Assembly (NCBI GenBank): GCA_030704615.1
Contig: CM060732.1
Span: 49,333,053-49,397,052 of the forward strand
Direction: 5' to 3'
DNA length: 64,000 nt
From: Takakia lepidozioides
Lineage: Eukaryota > Streptophyta > Takakiopsida > Takakiales > Takakiaceae
Shown one piece after another: positions 54,905-64,000 of this stretch (within the stretch, counting starts at the first letter, position 1; every line of letters starts with the position of its first letter). The notes under the pieces are model-generated. The model was not told where the DNA came from. It did no database searches and was given only the letters and a program-made list of their open reading frames with translations. The translations under genes and the position numbers were made by a program.

Positions 54905-57900
54905 AAGAGGGATTTGATATATTCAAGTTGGGTGATGCAGGAGTCCACAATTGGTGCAGCATTTCTCACTCAGACATTGGCAGTCAATGATACAACGGTG
55001 AAATTTGAGATTTGGGACACAGCTGGACAAGAGAGATATCACAGTCTGGCACCCATGTATTATCGTGGGGCTGCTGCTGCAATCATTGTTTATGACATAA
55101 CCAATGCTGTATGTTCTATCTGTTACCCTGAATGAATGTAGTTCTAGGACATTGTTTGCCATAGACCTCGTGCCAGTTTGGGTGCAGCAAGAGGGAACCG
55201 ACACGACCTTTGTCAGGGGCTCACTCCAGCAGTGGGACTTACCTGATATAAACAATTTAGTTTGGGCTCTCCAGATTTCCTCTGGTAAGCCCTTTACACA
55301 AGCATGAATCTGCTGTATGTGAGCTGCCCAGAAAGTAGACCCAACAGGGCTAGGGTTCTAGGCTCAGCCTCGAGATTTGTAAATTGGGGAATAAGATATG
55401 GTCAACGCAGCCCCTATTTCTCTGGAAGCCCGCTTGACTTTTTGGACAACACTTCAGGAGTCCAAATCAACCTGAATTATGGGTGCTTATTATCCTACAA
55501 AGCAGCTTGCCAACTGCACTGACAAGCATAATGCCACAGTAGTTCTGTCACATTTCTTATACAGATTGACAGTGACACCCTCTCTCCAGCAAAAGGGTAT
55601 CATTTCAGTCTCTGAATAAGGTCAAAGAGGAGGGCGAGGGCCTCTACCATAGGATTGCCACCATGCTTAACTAACCTGCTGACAATGCCATCACACCCAT
55701 GGCTTTATAGGTTTAGATGTTCTATTGTTTCAGCGATCTCAGAAGAACTAAAGGGTGCGTTGTATCCTTTTTTTATATACTCCAGTTCATCAGGTTGTCA
55801 TGGATCATAGGAACAGTTCTTTCTACTCTATCTTACCATACCACTTATATCCAACGACATCTCCAACCATTGTTAGTTCCCATGTCTCATGCCCAGCACG
55901 AATGTGAATGCCATTTTGCTTGAACAACTTGTCCTACTTCAAATTGTTTTCTTTGTTTAGTCAGCCACAGAAGTTAAAAGGTGGCCTTTTGCACACGATT
56001 TCTCTGTCGTCTAGCTTGCTTTTGAATTCTCCCAGGCATCCTACAATTCTGTGTCTTTGCGTGCAGGCTTTGATTGCCTTGTGTAAACTTGGCCTGCCAT
56101 TGAGCATGCCATATCCTTCATTCACTGCTTGATTGGTCACTGCACACAAAGGCAGGTCTGACTGACATGGTCTTCTTGCATAGACCTTTGGGCTCGGCTT
56201 ACCACTGGATTTGCCATGTCAACCTCTTCCAGGGCTTCAAAAGAGTTGGAAACTTTCAGGTTGAAGTCCCTGTCAGAAAACCGCTGGCCTGTGGTCGGGC
56301 TAGGGCCTCCCCCATTCCGGTGGGTTGCTCTACGACTGAGCTACCCGTCCTGTTTTGTTCTCAGAGTGCCATGCAAGGGCTATAGCGTTGACACCTCCAA
56401 CAGTCCCCATCTTTGACTATCTTCCTGAGCCCCTCATTAAGTCACGAAGTCTAAGGTAGCTCTCTAACTTCAAGGGTCGAATTTCTCCGAGGTAAATTTG
56501 CTTTGGGACTCTTACCCGTCGATGTAGCCCCTCAAAGTGGGAAGTAACATGCTCTGGCTTGCATGATCAACACTTGGGCTAGGGTATGCCTTTTGCTTAA
56601 ACCTCTCACCTGCTATAAATACATCTCATTTTCCAGACAATCAGCACATTCCCAAGGGTAGTTCCGCACCTGTGCCAAAACTAGAGCCTTCTCATGTAGT
56701 TTTCAGGGTGATTCCAGGATTAGCAACATGTCCTTTTTAAACTACTTGCTCAAGTTAGGGTTGGATTATCTGGCTGATGGCACTATCTCGAGACTTGGTG
56801 ACGGAGGTGCCTTAAGCGGTAAGGATCTGCTTGTTATCATTCAGAGGTCATCACTCCATAGGAGCTGCAGGGAATGGCCTGTGTGGGCATATTCTGAAGA
56901 AGGGGAGGCCCCTTCTCTGCAACTAAATCCAATGCACTACCTTACCTGAAACAATCTGCTACAGGTCAAACAAACATAGGCGAGGCACATGGCCATTTGG
57001 TCACAGAGACGTTTATCCCATGTCAAGCTCAACCATGGTCGGCTAAGGGAGAGAGAATGTACTCATAAGACTTTGTTTGCCTTAGCCTTGTGGCCATAGA
57101 CCCTAGAGAATGTACTCATGCCATTCCCTGCGAACATTGGCTTGCCATGGCCTTACAACCATTGATGCACGGGAAACTAACCCTCCCGGAGCCTTTTGTG
57201 GGGTTCGCACTTCGCACCCTCCCGAGAGAGAGAGAGAGAGAGCATTTAAATACTTGTCATAGGATTTGAGGAATGATTTAAATGGGCCAAGGGGCAGGAG
57301 AACTCGCTACAGTCGCAAAAGGGTTGTTATAGAAAGTAAACTCAATCTTTAAATAGAGTTAGTTCTGACCTTTCAAATTTGCTCTGAAAAGTGTTTAAGG
57401 CCCAAGGTTGCCCAGTGCTTTTTGCTTTGTCTTGAGAATAACCTGGTGTTCGAACCCAGTTAAAGTGGCATGAACAGTTAGTGTGCCCTAATCGTATAGT
57501 TGAGACCCTGGTTCAGTGCTCAAATCAGTCTTGTTACCTTCTGTAAAATAAATGAGCTAGTTGTTGTGGCAGGAATCGTTTGAGCGAGCGAAGAAATGGG
57601 TGGAAGAGCTTCAAAGACAAGGTAATGCCATGAGTCTTGCTAGAATACGAGTAAGTTGGTTAACAATAAATTCTTTATTCGCACACAATTTATGGTTGAG
57701 CTGCACTGAAATCCCAAACCTGTGTGAAGACATGAGTAGGGTGGTGCCTTGTGTTCATTTGTATTAGTAACAGAGAAGGGACAGGCACCGAGCAATACCA
57801 TCTAACCGGGAAAGATGGCAATGGACATGAAGAAGACAGAAGGTGAATGTTTTGTTGCCCCTTGATCCCTCAGAGGTGTCTTGTGGCTGGCTACCTTTTC

Positions 57901-58928
57901 TTGCAACCTTCAGGTGAGAAGTTATGTTAAGTGCCGAGGTTGGAAAGGGCCTCACAGTGAGATGTAAGGACAAGAAGCTAAGCAGCATTATTGGTTCACT
58001 GCAGGCAACCCAAATTTGGTGATGGCTCTTGCCGGGAACAAGGCAGATTTAGACTCCAAGAGAAAGATTGAGGCTGAGGTATGGAACATTCTTGTGTCTA
58101 AACACATGGTTCGCAGTTTTCTTTTTCCTTAACAACAAATTTCAAGCACTTTATGAATGGGTATCATGTAGGAAGTCCTCCCTAAGTCTTACTCTGAGGT
58201 GGACATGTGAAGCAGACAGGCATCCAGGATGATGGGAGTGGACTTGACTTCGATGCTAGTTTCTGGTTTACTTTGTAACTGTAGAATGGTGTCCACCTCT
58301 CCTAGTTAGATAACTGATTTCCAGCTGCTGCGTTGGTCTGGTCGAATTTGCAGGAGGGAAAGTCATATGCAGAGGAAAATGGTTTATTCTTTATGGAAAC
58401 CTCTGCAAAGACTGCTGTGAACGTGAATGAGGTTTTTTACGAAATCGGTATGGTCTTTCTCTTCTGTTGTGCAATGCTATTGCAACTCTCACGATTTTCT
58501 TTAGGTGAACATGTGGCCAAGCTTGTCATCAGTAGGCGTCTGCATGTTTGGAGTCCTCACAAGAAAATGATCTAACCTGGGGCACCCAGAAAGATATGCG
58601 TATGGCTGCTGTATGTTTTGGTACCTAACCCTTAGCAATTTTACACTGTGCTATGCCTGCTTTAAGAGAATACAAGCACTAGTTCTTTGCTGTCCTGGAG
58701 CTCACTCATGGCATGCATAGATACATATACAACAATGAGTTATAATGAGGCATTAGAAACAGGCAACATACAAGGTGTGACTGTAATTCTTGGTTTATGT
58801 ATGCTTCTCGTTTGTGCATCACAGCAAGGAAGCTGCCAAAAGCTCAACCAGCGAAGCAGCCTGCAGGGATGGTGCTTACTGACAGACCTGCCAACCGTCT
58901 TACTCAAAAGTCAAGCTGTTGCTCTTAA
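53814..58928 (+). CDS. RABF2-like: Rab5-type small GTPase (RABF2 class), seven exons
   Basis: Exons by frame and GT/AG borders: 53814-53852, 54559-54636, 54941-55108, 57573-57621, 58005-58078, 58354-58447 and 58825-58928; 201 residues. G1 is GDMGAGKSS, the switch I/effector region is [12 protein letters not shown]3 is [12 protein letters not shown]4 is GNKADLD and G5 is ETSAKTA. The C-terminus ends CCS, the two Cys for geranylgeranylation, so it belongs to the conventional Rab5 class (RHA1/ARA7), not the N-myristoylated ARA6 class. It acts on endosomes in vacuolar trafficking. The length matches the family (about 200). Intron 3 is 2.46 kb and contains SINE-like units. No defect is seen. Confidence 0.95.
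56290..56347 (-). repeat. tRNA-like SINE head within Rab5 intron 3
   Basis: The minus strand has a clear box A (GGGTAGCTCAGTCGTAGAGC) and a weaker box-B-like GGCCCTAGCCCGACC. No body copy is found elsewhere. Confidence 0.45.
57400..57465 (+). repeat. tRNA-like SINE head within Rab5 intron 3
   Basis: A box-A-like AAGGTTGCCCAGTGC and a good box B (GGTGTTCGAACCC, about 57443-57455) at near-tRNA spacing. Confidence 0.45.
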
Positions 58929-60430
58929 GATCTCTAGCTGTGGAGGTGTGGCAGACTCAATGTACAACGTACTCCCATCACTGGAGCAGTTACAATCAGG
59001 ACAATTCCTTCAGGGCGTCTATGCATCCATTGAGTTTCTGTGCAGTCATTTCATCACCTCCCTGGTTTGTCTATAGACTTGTTTAGAGAAAGACATGATG
59101 CAGGGCTCCCGATGCCTGAAGTGACAAACTTATCACCATGGGAGGAAGGGCCACAAGGAGGCTCTTATGTGTCATGTCATTTATGTCAGTTACAAGGAAG
59201 CTTGACAAGAAAACTTGTGTTATTTCTTGCCTTTTTTTGGTATACAATTTTTTCCATACATTTGTTTGAAGAACATCTTTTGAAAGCTCACAAAACATGG
59301 CTGCTGGACAGTGTCAGGGTGACAAGTGTAAGGGTGACATACATTTGACAAGTGTTATGTAGGTTGTCTGCTGTGTAGGGTAGAAGCACCCTGAAGAGCT
59401 GCCGGACAGTGTCATGACAGCTCTATGGAGATTGCAGGGCAGAGTTTGTTATGGTGGAAGTGATCTGTCCCTCTCAACAGGATGTAGTTGGCCAAATGGG
59501 AGCATCCTTGACGCCCTATGTGTTGAGGGCATTTGCGTCACGCCTCAGAAGAAAATCGATTCCAATTTACTGACGATTGTGGTTCTTCTTGACCTTATCC
59601 CCCACTGAGGAATGGTTCTCTTCAACACAGAATTCACCTACAATTAAGCCAGACACAGGTGCCCACTTGCAGGGACTTAAAAACTAAGTGTGAAACTGAG
59701 TATGTTTGTGCAAAGAATCAATCTGGATGGCAAAAACAATTTACTCCTTTACACACCCTGCCTTCCGACACAAAATAAGTCAATTCCCGGGAGATCTGCC
59801 TGCTCCATCTCAACAAATCTACCCCAAAAAGTTTAAGAAAGGTAACACACTTGGGTCAGGCATTGTCTAACAAGGGAGAGAAAGAAAAAGAGGGTGGTTC
59901 TGCTGATCCCCTTGCAGAGGATACAGTCAGAACTAACAAGGCATGGAACTAACCCAATACTAGTGATGTTACAACAACTGTCTTTCATACTTACATTTTC
60001 CATGTTTCCGAGACAGATGGCATCCAGGTCACAGTTTCTCCTCCCAAAGCTTTGCCCAACAGAGATGCTTTAGTCATTTTTGGTATCAGATTGGTAGTCC
60101 ACTAATACTCGCCAAGACCACTGTCAGTAGCAGTTGAGAGCCACTATTCTGATGCCGAAACACAGAGAAAGAGAGAGAGAGAGAGACACACACACACGCG
60201 CCCACCAAGAAAGCTGGGACTGTTTGTTGGCTAAAAGTGCGGGCATTGTGAAAGAATCAAGGCAAAAAAGTCTGTATTGTGTATGAGAGAAACAGGGGTG
60301 AATGTGAGAATGCTAATTGTTGCCCACATGATGGCCCTTATCAGACAAAATTAGACGAATTTCCAAGGGATAACCTACTCCATTAACAAATTTCCTGGGT
60401 GCATCATAAGGTTCATCAATTGTAACACAC
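58929..60430. other. Region between convergent Rab5 and transporter genes
   Basis: 3' untranslated regions and spacer. There is a simple GA/CA repeat near 60165-60200. No gene is recognised. Confidence 0.4.
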
Positions 60431-60435
60431 CTAGT

Positions 60436-61482
60436 TCACCTGGCAGATTCAAGAGTGCGGGTAGGTCCTTCAATGGGTCCAGCCTCGTCGTGCAGGACTC
60501 CTAATCCTACAAGCCCTCTCTCTTCATCATCCTCTGGCGGTGTCATTTTCGTCATTGGGGGCTTAAACTTCGTGGTCGTTGTTTGCTGGTATAGGACCCC
60601 TCCAACAATTGTGAAGAGAAGGAACACAAGACCCGGGAGGCTGGAATGCTTATCCCATATGAGCACGTTGATCACCACCGTAAGCAACTTGTTTACCACG
60701 CCTGTCACTGTGAATGCGGTTGCTGAGATTGCCTTCCTCGCGGCAAATCCAAAGAAGCTGATAGCTAGGCCGAACAGGCAAGAAAGTCCTACAGCAAAAA
60801 CCGAGGAAGCCCACTGTTGCCCTGGTAATGAAGAGGCGGCAGCAATGTCGTTGTACTCGCCCATCGCAATCCAGAAGAAGGGGGAGAGAATCAGTGAGAG
60901 CAAGTTGTTGTACAAGACAAACCCCCATGTATTTAGCCCGAGATCTGTCACCATGTGCTTGACGTAAACCATCTCTGTGCATATGGTGATCAGGTATGCA
61001 ATGGCCCATGAGTACGCAGTAATTGTAAAAGCAGAGTCTGTGATCACATAACCTATCGCCCCACCAAGAATGACAAGAAGTGAGGCAAATGTGTACTTCG
61101 AAGGCAGGGCTTGCTTGCGGAACACAGTGTCCGCCAGGGCCACCAACAGGGGCGTGGACGATCTAAAGACAATAAAGGTGTCCACATTGGCATGCTTGAG
61201 GAGATTTGTGTTGGTAAATATCGCGAGGTAGAATACAAATGCAGCAGGAAGAAATTTCTTCGCCGTCTCCCAGTTGAAGGGGTCATGATGGATTAAGCCG
61301 ATCCGACCGGCCACCCAGACGCCCAACACGCTGGTTGCATATTGCATTGCAGTAAGGAGCCCCGGAAATGGAAAGTAAGTGATTGCATACTTGTTAATCA
61401 CAGCTAAGAGGCTTGAGCATATGCCGTACCCCACCACCACCGTGACCACCCCATAGCTTTTGGCGTCTCCTTTGTCCTTCAT
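60436..61482 (-). CDS. GFT1-like: Nucleotide-sugar transporter, GDP-fucose type (GFT1/GONST4-like)
   Basis: Single exon, 348 residues from Met at 61482; an ATG eight codons upstream (61506) is possible, but family members start close to the first membrane segment. Ten or so hydrophobic segments fill the protein, as in the drug/metabolite transporter superfamily. Strongly conserved words are SLLAVINKYAITYF, HDPFNWETAKKFLPAAFVFYLAIFTNTNLL, HANVDTFIVFRS, TEMVYVKHMV and the FTVTGVVNK substrate-binding region, with an acidic cytosolic tail. Arabidopsis GFT1 (GONST4) brings GDP-fucose into the Golgi for cell-wall and glycan fucosylation. The substrate here is inferred from similarity and could be another GDP-sugar. 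The frame is intact. Confidence 0.93.
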   Translation of the reverse strand: MKDKGDAKSYGVVTVVVGYGICSSLLAVINKYAITYFPFPGLLTAMQYATSVLGVWVAGRIGLIHHDPFNWETAKKFLPAAFVFYLAIFTNTNLLKHANVDTFIVFRSSTPLLVALADTVFRKQALPSKYTFASLLVILGGAIGYVITDSAFTITAYSWAIAYLITICTEMVYVKHMVTDLGLNTWGFVLYNNLLSLILSPFFWIAMGEYNDIAAASSLPGQQWASSVFAVGLSCLFGLAISFFGFAARKAISATAFTVTGVVNKLLTVVINVLIWDKHSSLPGLVFLLFTIVGGVLYQQTTTTKFKPPMTKMTPPEDDEERGLVGLGVLHDEAGPIEGPTRTLESAR

Positions 61483-62635
61483 GGCAGAAAAACAGGAAAT
61501 TAACAAAGAAAGGTCCCTGAAATCAACAAGAGCACATGGAATCGCGGTAGACTCTAAAATTTACAAGAACTCCATGTCCTCCAGCTCAATGCCATCCTGC
61601 AGCTCCGCTACTCCGATCCAAGCAGTATCAGGAAGCACTGGACTGAAACGATCAAACCCAAAACCCACTATTTGAAAGATCAACAAATGCCTAAAACCCT
61701 TGCTCCACCCCACTACAATCTCTCTATCCTTCACGTCCCCCCATCTCATCTGTCGTCTCTTTCAAGGACCAATGTGACATCCACTCATTGCAAACACTAT
61801 CTTGGTCTGCATCACTTGTGCATGTCTCTCTGCTGCACAATCAAGAACCTCCCGATTGCCATCCGTCGTCTCCTCCACCCTTGCAATCTAGCTGCGAGAA
61901 CCAAGAAAACCACCGAGCACGCCTCTTTACCGTAACCCTCACCTCTTTTTACCCTTCACGTCTGAGATCTGCCATCTCTTCCATCCGACCGCTGGTGAGG
62001 GGCCACGGGGATCATCAGAAGACAAACAGGACCATCATTTGGGACGCGTATCACTGTTATGATAGTACTTTACTGTAATTACTCGGCTCATAACTGAATG
62101 AAACAATTGGGTCGTGATCTTGCATGAAGAAGGAATCTGTGGTATGAATACCCCCCGTCTTTTCCTGTACCTTGATGACTACCTTGCATCTCAAAGTTGT
62201 TTCGAAAAATGCTCCATGATTGTCGAAAGAACAGGAAACTCTTGGTAGGTGTCTTCTCAATCAGGACCCAAGGTGCTCCTAGCCTCACAGATTCTCCTTC
62301 CTTTACGAATGTTGAGGGTGTTGAGGAAGTAGTAGTATCACAAGTGAATCAGTGCCCACACGCAGCCCAAACTTGGACCACTGGGCCCCCACACTGTCAC
62401 ATTCACCAACACCTTCACACAAGGTGTGTGAGCCCATGCAACATCTCCTAGACCTCTCTCCATTGCGTTGCTAACATGGCATTAGACACAGCACCGAGAC
62501 AATTACGACAATCTCAGCAGGCAGGGTAATCCGGAGAAAATTGGGCTGACACGATAGTGAATTACTTAGTTCAGGACAAGACTGTAGCTAGCTAGAAGTA
62601 TGGATAAAACAATAGCACATTAATTCGGAGAAAGT
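61483..62635. other. Upstream region of the transporter gene
   Basis: Presumed promoter and 5' untranslated region on the minus strand. No recognisable coding domain or repeat. Confidence 0.35.
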
Positions 62636-62639
62636 GTAT

Positions 62640-62800
62640 TAACTGGTGCCCACTTCACGAGTCGGGATTGTAGACTGAAGGGCATCTTTAGGTGAAAGGT
62701 TTTGAAAGCAACTTCCCATCTCCAGCGCACAGAAGCAATGCTTGCTGAGTGGCTCTGTTTGCTTCTACTTGGAAGCGCCAACAGACCTTCAATCTTCAAT
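62640..62800 (-). repeat. Dispersed repeat, partner of 28255-28465
   Basis: Reverse complement of the repeat at 28255-28465, with the same order of shared words. It lies in an intergenic position and appears shorter on one side. Confidence 0.7.
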
Positions 62801-63786
62801 ACTTTTATTGGGCAGTTTGGTTGCAGAAAGCAACTTTGAAAATTGACAAACTTCCTCTGCACTCTATGGGACAAAAGTTATTGAAGGATTCTCTGAAATC
62901 CTTACCCTGCAACCTTCTTCAGGAAGGAAGTTTATCGCATAAGAGGTGACTCTGCAAACTGGACTTGGAAAAAAAATCCTGGTCCTGACTGGGAGGAAGA
63001 ATCTGTGGTCATATCCCACAGACCAGTCCCCCAGACCAGTCGGATGATTACTGACGAATCTCATACAAGAAGACAAAAATTCCTTGCAACCTTTATGGGG
63101 ATTGAGGCCGAGCCCTTTCCTACAGATGCACTGGATCATGAACTGGGGAGGTGACTGCTGTGTGCACCCCATCGTCCCCGGTTAACATTGAGCTCATGGA
63201 AGTACGTCTCAGGACCCGCACTTGTCCAAGTGATAGTGGAAGAACCATACTCCTACAGAGTAGAGGACTAGTACAACACATGGAATAAGATGCGTTTCAA
63301 GATCTGCAACAATGAGCAGTAGCGTCAAAGTGACTACAGGGTACTCATAGCTCGCAACAAGCTGGGTGCTTGTCTGATCTAAGCCTCCTTGTAGGAACCC
63401 ACATGGAAAGTGGATCCAACGTGTGCACATAAGGTTCAATTGGGAGCCAGCAAGTTACTGACCGGGATTGTCAGCCCTTCATCGAATTGTGAGCCATCCT
63501 GCAGCTATCACTCCACTGTTTCGCAACGGTGGGTCCACCAGACAAGCTTCTTATGGTTATCCAGGAGGCCAAGAAAATTTCCCTGCAACAAAAATTGTTT
63601 TGATGTTGCACTTTCATCGAGACATCATACTCTGAAATGGCAAATGAAGAGATGTTGTGGCGCCTGATTTTGTGGTATGGACTCAATGGCACAGAGTCTC
63701 TGGAACTCTACTCTTGCCTACAAAGAATAACAACTTGCACGATTTGCACCCTCACATATGAAGATGCACTTTATTTCATTGCTTTC
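62801..63786. other. Downstream flank of the PPR gene
   Basis: On the minus strand this is 3' to the PPR stop codon. Short frames have no domains. No repeat is defined. Confidence 0.35.
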
Positions 63787-64000
63787 TCACCAGTAATCCC
63801 CACAAGAACAAGTTCCCTCTTGGAAGTGGTGAAATCGACTGGCATCCCGTACAACAACTGCTCGCCCCACAATCTTTGAGATAAACTTGGTGGCCGTGTG
63901 GCAATCACTGCACACCCGAAGATTCTTGATTATGTGGATTGGTGTTCCTGGGGGAGTTCTAATGAGCCCAAAAGCAATGGCCAGCTTCTCACTGTGGTGG
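63787..64000 (-). CDS. PPR protein, DYW class: C-terminal end, cut by the window edge
   Basis: The last ~71 residues are present, ending in the triplet Asp-Tyr-Trp before TGA (63787-63789). They contain [10 protein letters not shown] (the HxE zinc/active-site motif of the DYW cytidine deaminase), [14 protein letters not shown] (CxxCH zinc motif) and [22 protein letters not shown] proteins bind specific organellar RNAs and convert C to U. The PPR repeats that would set the target lie outside the window. All visible catalytic and zinc residues are intact. Confidence 0.93.
   Translation of the reverse strand, partial: HHSEKLAIAFGLIRTPPGTPIHIIKNLRVCSDCHTATKFISKIVGRAVVVRDASRFHHFQEGTCSCGDYW

Noticed and set aside
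1-64000. CRISPR arrays, operons or bacterial regulatory sites
   Set aside because: None seen; gene structure is clearly plant nuclear.

Overview
The window comes from the nuclear genome of a land plant. It holds intron-containing plant housekeeping genes, an intronless CYP94-like P450, the end of a DYW-type PPR gene, and a dense load of Ty3/gypsy, LINE, SINE-like and small DNA-transposon debris. One retroelement carries a cytosine methyltransferase whose motif order is DNMT3-like rather than DRM-like. From general knowledge, DNMT3 genes survive in mosses and other non-flowering plants, and methyltransferase-bearing retrotransposons have been described in a charophyte and in dinoflagellates. 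A non-flowering plant is therefore my best guess, but the sequence alone does not fix the species.

Layout. 1-6.8 kb: the tail of an unidentified reading frame, a calmodulin-like gene (1580-2344, minus), a degenerate minisatellite, an unrecognised reading frame (5252-5809) and a possible solo LTR (5980-6848). 7.2-18.2 kb: a large minus-strand Ty3/gypsy element, called family A here. It contains gag, two zinc knuckles, protease, a DNA cytosine methyltransferase, reverse transcriptase, RNase H, and an integrase ending in a PHD finger. Between gag and its terminal repeat lie an unrecognised reading frame and an antisense retrocopy of OEP16. 18.5-22 kb: an integrase scrap of the same family and a cluster of tRNA-derived SINE-like units. 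23.1-27.8 kb: a seven-exon 2-phosphoglycerate-kinase-like gene (LPA1 family). 29.6-31.3 kb: an intact CYP94-like P450, followed by a MITE-like insertion and a LINE tail. 33.9-37.6 kb: a second gypsy element (family B), truncated at its 5' end, whose pol stays in one frame but has nine stops. 38.1-43.6 kb: a composite of inverted repeats, a second family-A copy inserted in an LRR exon, a CDKB kinase exon and a LINE tail. 43.6-49.5 kb: no gene recognised; it holds a foldback element, a SINE-like unit and a 701-bp transposon with perfect 22-bp terminal inverted repeats. 49.7-50.95 kb: a dead duplicate of the P450. 52.1-52.5 kb: a lipid-transfer-like protein (minus). 53.8-58.9 kb: a seven-exon Rab5/RABF2 GTPase. 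60.4-61.5 kb: a GDP-fucose transporter-like gene (minus). 63.8-64.0 kb: the C-terminus of a DYW PPR protein (minus), cut by the window edge.

The host genes have no obvious shared pathway and are separated by repeats. The most unusual content is family A. Its polyprotein joins a DNA-methylation writer (between protease and reverse transcriptase) to a histone-reader-like PHD finger (at the integrase end). That suggests an element able to mark its own DNA and to target or read chromatin. This copy is broken by stops and frameshifts, so any activity would come from other copies.
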